From JACPGQ01 sp039798685 (GTDB lineage Bacteria > Patescibacteriota > Microgenomatia > Levybacterales > UBA12049): 17,039 bases of DNA. Location: NCBI GenBank assembly GCA_039798685.1, contig JBDKFM010000031.1, positions 1 through 17,039 of the forward strand, given 5' to 3'. Shown piece after piece: positions 1 to 6,233 of the stretch; the stretch's first letter is position 1; every line of letters begins with the position of its first letter. Both the position numbers and the translations under genes were made by a program. Under the pieces are notes generated by a model that saw nothing but the letters and a program-made list of their open reading frames with translations, was not told the origin of the DNA and did no database searches.

Positions 1-553
1 GAAATATCACAAATGAGATGACGAGAATAGATGAAGTACCAAGCGTTCCTGCCCTCAACTCATTTCTATGTGACCGCGGTAGCAATACGCCAACACCTAT
101 TCCATATAACACAGCAACGACAATCGGAAGAAATACGTGCTGAAAAGAATTGAATGGGTTCAAAAACATGGTCGCAACATAACCAAACGGCATAGCCGAC
201 AAAAGAGAAATCCCGAAAAAATCAAATGTATGGCCAAGCGGCATTTTTTTTCTCCTCGCGTAAAAAAGAAGGAACACAGCAGCCGCTGTGAGACCGCCAG
301 GGAATGACAATCCGGGATAATACATGATGAGGAAGAAAACGAGCGGATTGAGGTATGTCAATGAAAAATCGACGATCACATAAAAAATACGGGCAAAAAG
401 AAGACCGATACCAACAGTAAAAAATGCCAAAGTAAACAGGTTATCAAGCGTTACATTTTTGCGTATAAACAGCGTATCGTCTTTACTCACCTCATACAGA
501 GTAAATAAAAATGCGATCAATCCTAAGAATAGAAAAATAAAATACAGCAACAT
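1..553 (-). CDS. Lgt-like integral membrane protein (C-terminus outside window)
   Basis: Reading leftward from an ATG at 553, an open frame of 184 codons runs off the window edge. It is almost entirely hydrophobic (segments near residues 2-20, 39-62, 70-80, 87-99, 112-130, 138-157, 173-184). Residues 83-104 (SFPGGLTAAA, then FYARRKKMP) resemble the core of prolipoprotein diacylglyceryl transferase, where E. coli Lgt has SFHGGL followed by FARR. Lgt transfers diacylglycerol from phosphatidylglycerol to lipoprotein cysteines at the inner membrane. Here the family His of SFHGG is Pro85, and the following GRLGNFINGE-like motif is replaced by FGYVATMFLNP, so the usual catalytic Arg and Asn are not visible. 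It could be a degenerate or repurposed homologue rather than an active enzyme. It starts 3 nt after the MFS stop, so it is probably cotranscribed with it. The family call is moderate; inactivity is inference. Confidence 0.6.
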   Translation of the reverse strand, partial: MLLYFIFLFLGLIAFLFTLYEVSKDDTLFIRKNVTLDNLFTLAFFTVGIGLLFARIFYVIVDFSLTYLNPLVFFLIMYYPGLSFPGGLTAAAVFLLFYARRKKMPLGHTFDFFGISLLSAMPFGYVATMFLNPFNSFQHVFLPIVVAVLYGIGVGVLLPRSHRNELRAGTLGTSSILVISFVIF

Positions 554-556
554 ATG

Positions 557-1822
557 TTAAATTTTTGAAAAAGCTCGCAACAGCCCCAGAATGAATAGTG
601 CTATTCCAATACCGATAATCACCGCTGAGACTCCGAGAAGATCAGATAATCCACCGACAACAAGGAGCGGCAAGAGCGAAAAAATTCCGACAATTGTGTT
701 GAGTACTCCATACACTTTTCCCCTCACCTCATCAGATGTTTTTTCCTGCAGTATTGTATTTGCGGGGACAAATACAAAGGCATTAGCAAATCCTAGCAGG
801 AATGCGATAACTGTCACAAGATGGTAGGCCGTGATATGCAAGAGATTCGGAAGAGACTGATTGATTGTCTGCACGATATCTCGTGCTGCTATTTTTGATC
901 CGTACGGAAGTATAAGCATGGCAACGGCTGAAAGAAAAAGACCGGCAGTAATGATGGTATCTTTCTTTACTTTTCCGAGAAGACTCACAAGTATCGCACC
1001 TAAAAATATTCCAAATGCTGCGGGCGCAACAAACAGGAGAGGAAAATTCTCGACTTTTACTTTTAAGACCTGCGATGCATACCCAGGTGCAATTGTTGCG
1101 ATAATGAGTATAAGCACCTGAGAGAGAGCCAGAAGGAAAAGCGCGTGATGCACCTCTTTTGTATTGGAGAGAAGCGTAAGAACGGAACGCAACTCCGTCA
1201 TCATCGCATACGTCACTTTCTTTCCTTTTGTATGCTTATGCTCATACTTTTTAGGAATTTTTATAAGCCAGATAAAGAAACAGCTGATGAGAAACAACAC
1301 TGCCAATAATAAAAGGGTCCTCGCCTGTCCCAGATAAATAAGAATTGGTCCCGAAAGAATAAATGCTATCAACATGGATCCATAAATACCCAGTCCAAAC
1401 AACGCATTTGCAGAGAGTAATAATTTTTTGGGAATAATCTGAGGGATAATCGGTGACTCAGCAGGAATAAAAAATTGCGTCAGTACGGAGATAAGAAATG
1501 AGACTATAAAAATCAGCACTAAATTCTGATGAAAAAATGCAAGCACGATAAGCAAAAATACGCGAAGAAGATTTGAGACAAACAACACATGTTTCTTATT
1601 CCACCTGTCAACGTAGACACCTGCAGGAATTCCGAACAATATCGCGGGAATCGTAAAAGAAAGCACAATCGCCGCAACAGCGGTGTTCGATCTGGTGAGT
1701 GAAAAAACGACCAGGACAAGATAAAAATTAAAAATATTTGCACCAAGCTGGGTAAAAAGCTCAGCAGAAAGCAATGAGGCGAAAGATCTGACTCGTAATG
1801 CGTCAATGATGGAGTACTTCAT
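557..1822 (-). CDS. MFS transporter, probable exporter
   Basis: A 421-residue, highly hydrophobic protein with about 12 predicted membrane segments, the usual size for the major facilitator superfamily. The motif-A-like loop between TM2 and TM3 is clear: GIPAGVYVDRWNKKHVL near residues 64-80 (G-x3-D-R-x-N-K-K). The segment FFIPAESPIIPQIIPKKLLLSANAL (about residues 116-140), with its repeat FVFVPANTILQEK in the C-terminal half, is typical of the MFS_3/EntS-like branch of drug and siderophore exporters. The substrate cannot be told from sequence. A central charged loop (KIPKKYEHKHTKGKK) separates the two six-helix halves. The gene follows efp after 26 nt and precedes the Lgt-like gene by 3 nt, so it is probably in the NIF3-efp operon. 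No convincing Shine-Dalgarno is visible ahead of its ATG. Confidence 0.88.
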   Translation of the reverse strand: MKYSIIDALRVRSFASLLSAELFTQLGANIFNFYLVLVVFSLTRSNTAVAAIVLSFTIPAILFGIPAGVYVDRWNKKHVLFVSNLLRVFLLIVLAFFHQNLVLIFIVSFLISVLTQFFIPAESPIIPQIIPKKLLLSANALFGLGIYGSMLIAFILSGPILIYLGQARTLLLLAVLFLISCFFIWLIKIPKKYEHKHTKGKKVTYAMMTELRSVLTLLSNTKEVHHALFLLALSQVLILIIATIAPGYASQVLKVKVENFPLLFVAPAAFGIFLGAILVSLLGKVKKDTIITAGLFLSAVAMLILPYGSKIAARDIVQTINQSLPNLLHITAYHLVTVIAFLLGFANAFVFVPANTILQEKTSDEVRGKVYGVLNTIVGIFSLLPLLVVGGLSDLLGVSAVIIGIGIALFILGLLRAFSKI

Positions 1823-1848
1823 GAGACTGTTCCCGAACTCTCCGTTTA

Positions 1849-2406
1849 TTATGTTGCTTTTTCAGTGTAGCTACCAGTTCTGGTATCAACCCGTACACGT
1901 TCACCGGTGTTGATAAAAAGAGGTACTTTTGTTTTTATGCCGTTTTCCAGAACTGCGTCTTTAAACACGTTTGTTGCAGAATTTCCCTTGATCGAAGGTC
2001 CAGTTTCAACGACGCGGAAAACCATCTTTGACGGCAAAAGTACAGAGAGTGCCTCTGTGTCCAGGAAACTCACAGGGAAACTCTCCCCTTCTTTCAGATA
2101 TTGATGATCCGGTATCAGTTTCAAAGCGATCGCAATCTGCTCATACGTATCAGGATGCATGAAATAGCAACTATCATCGTCCTTGTACAAAAACTGCATT
2201 TCCTTTTTATGGACTGGTGCGTCTTGAACCTTCGCAGTATTTATGTAACTTCTCTCCATTGTCGCACCACTTCTGATGTTGCGGACCTTTACCTTGATAT
2301 TGGCACTCCCGCGACCCATTTTGATATGCTCAAAAGAAACGACCTGCAACAACTGTCCGTTTTCTTCGTACGTAACCCCTGCACGTAATTCGTTTACTGA
2401 AATCAT
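1849..2406 (-). CDS. efp: Translation elongation factor P
   Basis: EF-P enters the ribosomal E site and relieves stalling at polyproline stretches. The 185-residue product has the normal length and three beta-barrel domains: an N-terminal KOW-like domain (1-63), a central OB domain, and a C-terminal OB domain ending VDTRTGSYTEKAT, which matches the family signature. The start is the ATG at 2406, preceded by TAAGGA at good spacing, and it gives the canonical MISVNELRAG opening. A 16-codon upstream extension is possible but spurious. The tip loop reads KMGRGSA, placing Arg32 where E. coli has the modified Lys34. Arg32 is found both in EarP-rhamnosylated proteins and in Thermus-type EF-P (LGRGGA); this loop looks more like the latter. 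No earP or epmA/epmB gene is in the window. It is probably cotranscribed with the NIF3-like gene 75 nt upstream. Confidence 0.96.
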   Translation of the reverse strand: MISVNELRAGVTYEENGQLLQVVSFEHIKMGRGSANIKVKVRNIRSGATMERSYINTAKVQDAPVHKKEMQFLYKDDDSCYFMHPDTYEQIAIALKLIPDHQYLKEGESFPVSFLDTEALSVLLPSKMVFRVVETGPSIKGNSATNVFKDAVLENGIKTKVPLFINTGERVRVDTRTGSYTEKAT

Positions 2407-2412
2407 AATATT

Positions 2413-2488
2413 TTTCCTTAATGCAAATAGCGAATAGCAAATAGTTAGATCCACATCTCAACCATTAACCATTCGCCAATTCTATTTA
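2413..2488. repeat. Imperfect intergenic inverted repeat, family A (copy 1)
   Basis: Most of the spacer between the NIF3-like gene and efp is built from short words such as GCGAAT, AATAGC and AATGG. The left arm (about 2423-2446) contains AAATAGCGAATAGCAAATAG. The right arm (about 2459-2488) is on the opposite strand, with AAATAG, GGCGAATGG and TTAATGG. The arms pair imperfectly. The right arm includes the TAG stop of the NIF3-like gene. It may be a degenerate hairpin or terminator-like element; function unknown. Confidence 0.5.
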
Positions 2489-3447
2489 CCGCTTTTAAAT
2501 CTTTTTACTCTCGCAATTCCTGAGCACACTACGACGTCAACACCCTGCTTTTCCAACGCATCCAGAAAAAGATTTGCACCAATTGAATCAGCTGCCATAT
2601 GACCACAATCGATGACATTTATGTGAAGTTTTCGAAGCTCAGCCATTGCATCCTCAGGCACATGCATCTCAACGAGCGTCCCGACACCTGCCTTGGCAAG
2701 CTCGACATAGAGCTCTTTGGACGGATTTGTTCCTCCCGTAAAACTGACAAGCACTTTCCCAGCTCTGCTTTTTTCTGATCCGACGACAATCGCAGGACCC
2801 GATTTTCCTTTGGTTGCTTCAACGAACTCCGGAATTGCATTTACCACATCAAATACGTCACCGACTGTATCGTATTCTTTTTTACCGATCTGCTTCTTGA
2901 GAAAATCATCACCCATGTTATCCCAGATGGTATGGAGAGAAAGATATGGGATTCCGAGTAATCGTGCTGCATCAACTGCCTGTGTGTGATTTAACGGACC
3001 GAACCGCCTCTTTACATAACTCATCCGCTCATGGAAAAGTGCATGTGCGACATTTACAGGAACTCCCGCATCAGCAAATGTTTCGATCTGAAGCTCCATC
3101 ACATCATGCATATTTGCAAGTGAATGACCTGCGGGATGATGTCCGATAAGAAGATCGATCTTTTTGCCTTTTTCACCAAGTCGGTCAGCAAGAACAACTT
3201 CCCCTGACTCCATATCAATACCTGCCAACACACGTTTTACCTGTGTCTTTGGATCTCCAAAAAGAAAACGAGAGTCAGCATACGGATTTTTCAGATCTTC
3301 AAGGTCGAAAAGCTTTTTTTTCTTCTCAGAGAGCTCTTCGTACTCCTTTTTACGTTTTTTTAGAAGATTTTTGACACGCTGCTCACCACGGGGGTCTGCC
3401 TTGATACCCATCTCAATCGCTAAGTCGTAAATTTGTTGAATCGTCAT
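2482..3447 (-). CDS. NIF3-like dinuclear metal-centre family protein
   Basis: A 321-residue protein of the NIF3 (NGG1-interacting factor 3 / YbgI / DUF34) family, whose molecular role is poorly defined; members bind two metal ions. Visible family motifs are IGHHPAGHSL (101-110, with the paired metal-ligand histidines 103-104) and the C-terminal GHMAADSIGANLFLDAL (282-298), where the classical H-x3-E is H283-x3-D287. Residues 1-75 form a charged, probably coiled-coil extension (KKRKKEYEELSEKKKKLFDLE) absent from short bacterial homologues. The ATG at 3447 is chosen because a promoter (TTGCGA, 17 nt, TATACT) ends 7 nt before it; a longer frame from TTG at 3483 would start inside the -35 box. 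First gene of the operon leading to efp. The stop is TAG. Family assignment is good; biochemical function unknown. Confidence 0.85.
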   Translation of the reverse strand: MTIQQIYDLAIEMGIKADPRGEQRVKNLLKKRKKEYEELSEKKKKLFDLEDLKNPYADSRFLFGDPKTQVKRVLAGIDMESGEVVLADRLGEKGKKIDLLIGHHPAGHSLANMHDVMELQIETFADAGVPVNVAHALFHERMSYVKRRFGPLNHTQAVDAARLLGIPYLSLHTIWDNMGDDFLKKQIGKKEYDTVGDVFDVVNAIPEFVEATKGKSGPAIVVGSEKSRAGKVLVSFTGGTNPSKELYVELAKAGVGTLVEMHVPEDAMAELRKLHINVIDCGHMAADSIGANLFLDALEKQGVDVVVCSGIARVKRFKSGK

Positions 3448-3454
3448 GCTCACA

Positions 3455-3483
3455 AGTATATAATAGACATGCAGTTTTCGCAA
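3455..3483 (-). promoter_or_regulatory. Sigma70-type promoter of the NIF3-like gene, leaderless layout
   Basis: On the minus strand, TTGCGA (3483-3478), a 17-nt spacer and TATACT (3460-3455) are followed by only 7 nt before the ATG at 3447. The transcript would start at or within a few nt of the start codon, and no Shine-Dalgarno fits. Predicted by eye. Confidence 0.55.
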
Positions 3484-3556
3484 ATAGCGAATGGCTTATA
3501 GCTAATTGGTGAAAGAAAAAATCTCTCCCATTGGCCATTTTCTATTCGTCATTTTC
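3484..3556. repeat. Imperfect intergenic inverted repeat, family A (copy 2)
   Basis: Between the NIF3 promoter and the tRNA gene lie AAATAGCGAATGG and AGCTAATTGG on one side. After a purine-rich centre come CCATTGGCCATT and CTATTCGTCATT, which read as GACGAATAG and AATGGCCAATGG on the other strand. The arms are imperfect complements built from the same words as the copy at 2413-2488. No clear tRNA promoter could be picked out within it. Confidence 0.45.
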
Positions 3557-3562
3557 CAAAAA

Positions 3563-3646
3563 GCCGGGATGGCGGAATGGTATACGCGGTAGTCTCAAAA
3601 ACTACTGGCTATAATGGCTATGTGGGTTCGAATCCCTCTCCCGGTA
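3563..3646 (+). tRNA. tRNA-Leu (anticodon CAA)
   Basis: An 84-nt class II tRNA folds by eye. The acceptor is GCCGGGA (3563-3569) with TCCCGGT (3639-3645), including a G1-U72 wobble. The D arm is GCG/CGC around a GG-containing loop. The anticodon stem GTAGT/ACTAC (3589-3593 with 3601-3605) encloses loop CTCAAAA, giving anticodon CAA (3596-3598) for UUG leucine codons. The long variable arm 3606-3621 pairs TGGC with GCTA, and the T-loop is TTCGAAT (3627-3633). The T-stem has one U-U mismatch (3623 with 3637). The discriminator is A, as expected for leucine. CCA is not encoded, so a CCA-adding enzyme is needed. Long variable arm plus CAA anticodon makes the identity secure. Confidence 0.95.
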
Positions 3647-3710
3647 CAGGCTTCTTGTGAAGACATCCGTATAGCTACCACCACGACCAAGATAAAGGAA
3701 TAAAAAGTTT

Positions 3711-3780
3711 CTATGATTGGGTTCGTCCTGTCATCCGACAGGACGCCCTATCGAATGATGGGGCGAATCCCTCTCCCGGT
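3711..3780 (+). repeat. Partial second copy of the tRNA-Leu 3' end, interrupted in the T-loop
   Basis: The right part, 3764-3780, is identical over 17 nt to tRNA positions 3629-3645 (CGAATCCCTCTCCCGGT). The left part, 3711-3725 (CTATGATTGGGTTCG), matches tRNA 3618-3630 apart from two extra bases. Between them sits a 38-nt insert (3726-3763), flanked on both sides by CG, which belongs to two perfect hairpins. No 5' acceptor or anticodon arm lies upstream, so this is not a functional tRNA. It may be a relic of integration at the tRNA 3' end or a tandem duplication later hit by a palindromic element. Confidence 0.75.
3724..3764. repeat. Two tandem, related hairpins (palindromic insertion-like element)
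   Basis: Hairpin 1: CGTCCTGTC, loop ATCC, GACAGGACG (3724-3745, nine pairs). Hairpin 2: GCCCTATC, loop GAAT, GATGGGGC (3745-3764, eight pairs including one G-U). The two stems align base for base, and several differences are compensatory on both strands. The block sits inside the duplicated tRNA T-loop. It resembles REP/BIME-type or other small palindromic elements in form only; no transposase is nearby. Confidence 0.7.
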
Positions 3781-3799
3781 TCTTTTCTGCCTACACCAC

Positions 3800-3828
3800 T
3801 TGACAACGTACGTATTTCCTACTACGCT
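3800..3828 (+). promoter_or_regulatory. Sigma70-type promoter of the small membrane protein gene
   Basis: A perfect TTGACA (3800-3805), a 17-nt spacer and TACGCT (3823-3828) are followed by 8 nt before the ATG at 3837, again implying a leaderless or nearly leaderless mRNA. The rest of the 3647-3836 spacer holds only the tRNA-tail copy and its hairpins. Confidence 0.5.
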
Positions 3829-3836
3829 GATCATGG

Positions 3837-4451
3837 ATGAAAAAATTCAATATCAGCGACGAACTCTCGTACGGATGGGAAACAACAAAAGCACATCTTC
3901 CCTTCTTTGTCGTTATCATTCTCATCACTCTTGCCGTGAATTTCGCGCCAAATATTCTCGCGCAAAATATGCGACAGGATGTACCGATGCTCTCAGGTCT
4001 TTTGAGTCTGGTCCTTTGGGTTCTCTCGATGCTCGTCAGTCTGGGAGCTATTAAAATTTCACTAAAAATAATTGATAAAAAGAAAGCTGAGGTTGCAGAT
4101 CTTTTTAATGACTATCCGAAACTACTTAATTTTGTCGTTGCGTCAATTCTCTATGCGCTCATCGTAGGAATCGGATTTATACTCCTCATCGTCCCAGGTG
4201 TAATTTTCGGTATCAAGTATCATTTTTACAGCTATCTCATTGTCGATAAAAATATGGGTCCTCTTGAGGCATTGAAAAAAAGCGGAGATATCACCAAGGG
4301 ATCAAAATGGCAGCTCTTTCTTCTCGGACTAGCGTGTGGATTGGTAAATCTCGTCGGGTTACTCGCACTCGGTATCGGACTTTTCATCACAATTCCTGTG
4401 ACTATGCTCGCATATGCACACGTCTACAGAAAACTCCTCGGATCCAAATAA
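3837..4451 (+). CDS. Small multi-pass membrane protein (DUF975-like)
   Basis: A 204-residue membrane protein with hydrophobic segments at about 21-43, 52-75, 98-124 and 159-195 (probably two helices). A charged cytoplasmic-type stretch, IIDKKKAEVADLFNDYPKL, lies at 79-97. The order of a D-L-F-x-D-Y patch, the helix ending LLIVPGVIFGIKYHFYSYLIVDKN (116-139), then GPLEALKKSGDITKG and a final LGIGLFITIPVTMLAYAHVYRKLL is characteristic of DUF975 and related glycerophosphodiester-phosphodiesterase-type membrane domains of unknown function. The ATG at 3837 is supported by the promoter ending 8 nt before it. A frame beginning at 3713 overlaps it but is a shadow. It stands alone, convergent with def, with a 35-nt spacer and no clear terminator. 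No function can be assigned. Confidence 0.82.
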   Translation: MKKFNISDELSYGWETTKAHLPFFVVIILITLAVNFAPNILAQNMRQDVPMLSGLLSLVLWVLSMLVSLGAIKISLKIIDKKKAEVADLFNDYPKLLNFVVASILYALIVGIGFILLIVPGVIFGIKYHFYSYLIVDKNMGPLEALKKSGDITKGSKWQLFLLGLACGLVNLVGLLALGIGLFITIPVTMLAYAHVYRKLLGSK

Positions 4452-4486
4452 TAAACCCCTACAGTTCTCTCTTTGAAATTTTTCCT

Positions 4487-5104
4487 TTAACTCTGAGGTG
4501 ACACTACTAAGCGGGTAACATCATGATACTTTTTCCACTTCTTCGGATATTTCTTATACTCCGCATACTCCTGTTCTGACACGGAAAGTGCCTTTGTCGG
4601 GTCCGGAAGATGATCGATATACAAAGTGCCGTTAAGGTGATCAACTTCATGCTGGATAAGTGTTGCAGCCCAACCGGACGCACGCATTTGATAAAAATTT
4701 CCCCACCTATCACTATATGTGACGTCAATTTTGACACTTCTCGGAACAAATCCCCAAATGTTGGGAAGATTCACACAACCTTCCATTCGCTGAACTTTTG
4801 TTTTTGATCGCCATGTAATGTGAGGATTTATCATCACGTGTACCTCACTGTGTCCTTTTCGCCTGATCGCAAGGTCTACGATGCAAATTCTTTTCATCAC
4901 TCCGACTTGATTTGCAGACAAACCGATAATTGTGGGCTTGCTCCTATTATGCGAGACTCCTTTGTTGCTCCTCGCATACACAAAATCAAGCATCGCGTCG
5001 ATATCTTTTTGGGTACTCAGTAACCGTATCGCACGATGAGGAAGTGGGTCGCATTTGGTCCTGACTCTAAGGTCATCAGGTAAGAGTCTCTTTAATTTTT
5101 TCAT
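4487..5104 (-). CDS. def: Peptide deformylase
   Basis: Peptide deformylase removes the formyl group from the N-terminal methionine of new proteins, using an active-site metal (usually Fe2+). The 205-residue product carries all three family motifs: IGLSANQVGV (60-69, GxGLAAxQ equivalent), EGCVNLP (108-114, EGCLS equivalent with metal ligand Cys110) and IQHEVDHLNG (150-159, metal ligands His152 and His156, catalytic Glu153). Motif 2 departs from EGCLS at its last two residues, and the lysine- and tyrosine-rich C-terminal tail after residue 170 is longer than in short enzymes. Last gene of the dnaB-ddl-hydrolase-maf-def operon. Its ATG overlaps the maf stop (ATGA at 5104-5101), so translation is probably coupled. 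Activity is expected because the catalytic residues are intact. Confidence 0.95.
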   Translation of the reverse strand: MKKLKRLLPDDLRVRTKCDPLPHRAIRLLSTQKDIDAMLDFVYARSNKGVSHNRSKPTIIGLSANQVGVMKRICIVDLAIRRKGHSEVHVMINPHITWRSKTKVQRMEGCVNLPNIWGFVPRSVKIDVTYSDRWGNFYQMRASGWAATLIQHEVDHLNGTLYIDHLPDPTKALSVSEQEYAEYKKYPKKWKKYHDVTRLVVSPQS

Positions 5105-5682
5105 AAGATATGTACACCAAATTTCTTCAACTCCTTATACAACGCGGGAATTGGCAGACCGAGTACATTTGTATAATCCCCTTCAATTTGCTCAAAAAGT
5201 ACCGCACCGATACCCTGTATCGCATAACTCCCGGCTTTATCAATGAGCATTTCTTTTTGCACATACGAAAGGATCTCTTTGGCACTCAACGTTCGCATCC
5301 ACAACTGCGTCTGAACTGAACTCGTAATTTTTTTCCCTGAGACAAGATCAAGGATTGTAAAACCAGTCACGACTGAATGCTTTTTCCCCGAAAGCTTTCT
5401 CAGCATCCGTTTCGCGTCATCATCTGATTCGGGCTTGCCCAGCTTTTCACCGTCAATAATCACAATCGTATCTGCAGCGATTATCAAAAGCTCTTTTCCC
5501 TGATGAAGTCTTGCAACTGCTTCAGCTTTTTGTACTGAGAGGAGCTCTGCCTGTGCCGCCGGGCCAAGTCGTGGATTCATTTTTTCCTCGATGTTGCTTG
5601 GGATAATCTTGAAAGTAATACCGATACTCTCAAGAAGTTGTTTTCGACGCGGAGATGACGAAGCAAGAACAATGTTTCTCAT
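5101..5682 (-). CDS. maf: Maf-family nucleoside triphosphate pyrophosphatase
   Basis: Maf proteins hydrolyse non-canonical or excess NTPs to NMP and pyrophosphate; the YhdE branch acts on dTTP/UTP and derivatives. At 193 residues the length is normal. Visible motifs are the N-terminal LASSSPRRKQLL (6-17), AADTIVIIDGEKLGKP (69-84, with the catalytic Asp), SVVTGFTI, the DKAGSYAIQG motif (148-157) that marks the YhdE-type subgroup, and GDYTNVLGLPI. The stop codon overlaps the def start and the ATG overlaps the stop of the upstream hydrolase (ATGA at 5682-5679), so the gene is embedded in a translationally coupled chain. Family assignment is secure. The precise substrate preference (dTTP/UTP) follows from family motifs only. 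Confidence 0.94.
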   Translation of the reverse strand: MRNIVLASSSPRRKQLLESIGITFKIIPSNIEEKMNPRLGPAAQAELLSVQKAEAVARLHQGKELLIIAADTIVIIDGEKLGKPESDDDAKRMLRKLSGKKHSVVTGFTILDLVSGKKITSSVQTQLWMRTLSAKEILSYVQKEMLIDKAGSYAIQGIGAVLFEQIEGDYTNVLGLPIPALYKELKKFGVHIL

Positions 5683-6233
5683 TTTAAAAAAGAGAGTAAA
5701 GAGTGCAGCGCTTCGGGAAGTTCAGTAATTCCATCATCTCCTGAAAAATGCTTTCGGTCATGAAGAAGCTTTGTCTCTGCACTCAGATACTTTTTGAATT
5801 CCTCGTTATATTTTGCAAGTCCATAGGGGTCATTGTCTGACTCAATGGAGACAACTTTCTCAACATGTGTCCTGATCTTCGCCCAATCAAAAGGGGTTGC
5901 GAAAAAATTAGAGAGTTCCGGGATACCCAGATCATCAGTAAATCCTGCAACGAGCACTACGCTACCTACTTCTTCGTCTTTTTCCAAAGATTCAAGGTAG
6001 CGAAGAATCATCACGCTTCCGAGACTGTGTCCGATCAGAGAAGTTTCTGTATCCGGCCTCCCGATTATCTCTCTCAGAAACGGAAGCCACTCGGAAAGTT
6101 GCGGAAATCTCGTATTCGGCATCTGCGGACTAATAAAACTAATTCCGTGTTTTGCCAATCCCTCACCAAGCCAAGGCCTCCACCCCTCATCAGGCGCTCC
6201 TCCCCATCCATGAATTGATATCACGCGCTTCAT
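5679..6233 (-). CDS. RBBP9/YdeN-type serine hydrolase (alpha/beta fold)
   Basis: A 184-residue compact alpha/beta hydrolase. It opens MKRVISIHGWGGAPDEGWRPWL, with the HGWGG oxyanion region, and has the nucleophile elbow LIGHSLGS (66-73, Ser70). The probable acid is Asp135 in ESDNDPYG and the probable base His162 in RKHFSGDDG, the order and spacing of the RBBP9/YdeN family. Substrates of this family are mostly unknown; a cytoplasmic esterase-like activity is likely because no signal peptide is present. The ATG overlaps the ddl stop (ATGA at 6233-6230), and its stop overlaps the maf start. Family call is firm; role in the operon is unknown. Confidence 0.9.
   Translation of the reverse strand: MKRVISIHGWGGAPDEGWRPWLGEGLAKHGISFISPQMPNTRFPQLSEWLPFLREIIGRPDTETSLIGHSLGSVMILRYLESLEKDEEVGSVVLVAGFTDDLGIPELSNFFATPFDWAKIRTHVEKVVSIESDNDPYGLAKYNEEFKKYLSAETKLLHDRKHFSGDDGITELPEALHSLLSFLK

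Noticed and set aside
3646..3764. An integrated mobile element between the two tRNA tails
   Set aside because: The distance between repeats is under 140 nt and contains no integrase or other gene. At most it is a relic.
3711..3780. A second functional tRNA gene
   Set aside because: No 5' acceptor strand, D arm or anticodon arm lies upstream, and the T-loop is interrupted.
3713..4054. A 113-codon open frame starting inside the tRNA-tail copy, with an AAAGGA upstream
   Set aside because: It runs through the hairpins, the tRNA tail and a promoter, then overlaps the well-supported membrane protein in another frame. Its product has no recognisable family features and looks out of frame.
4452..4486. 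Bidirectional terminator between the DUF975-like gene and def
   Set aside because: The 35-nt spacer contains no inverted repeat long enough to support one.
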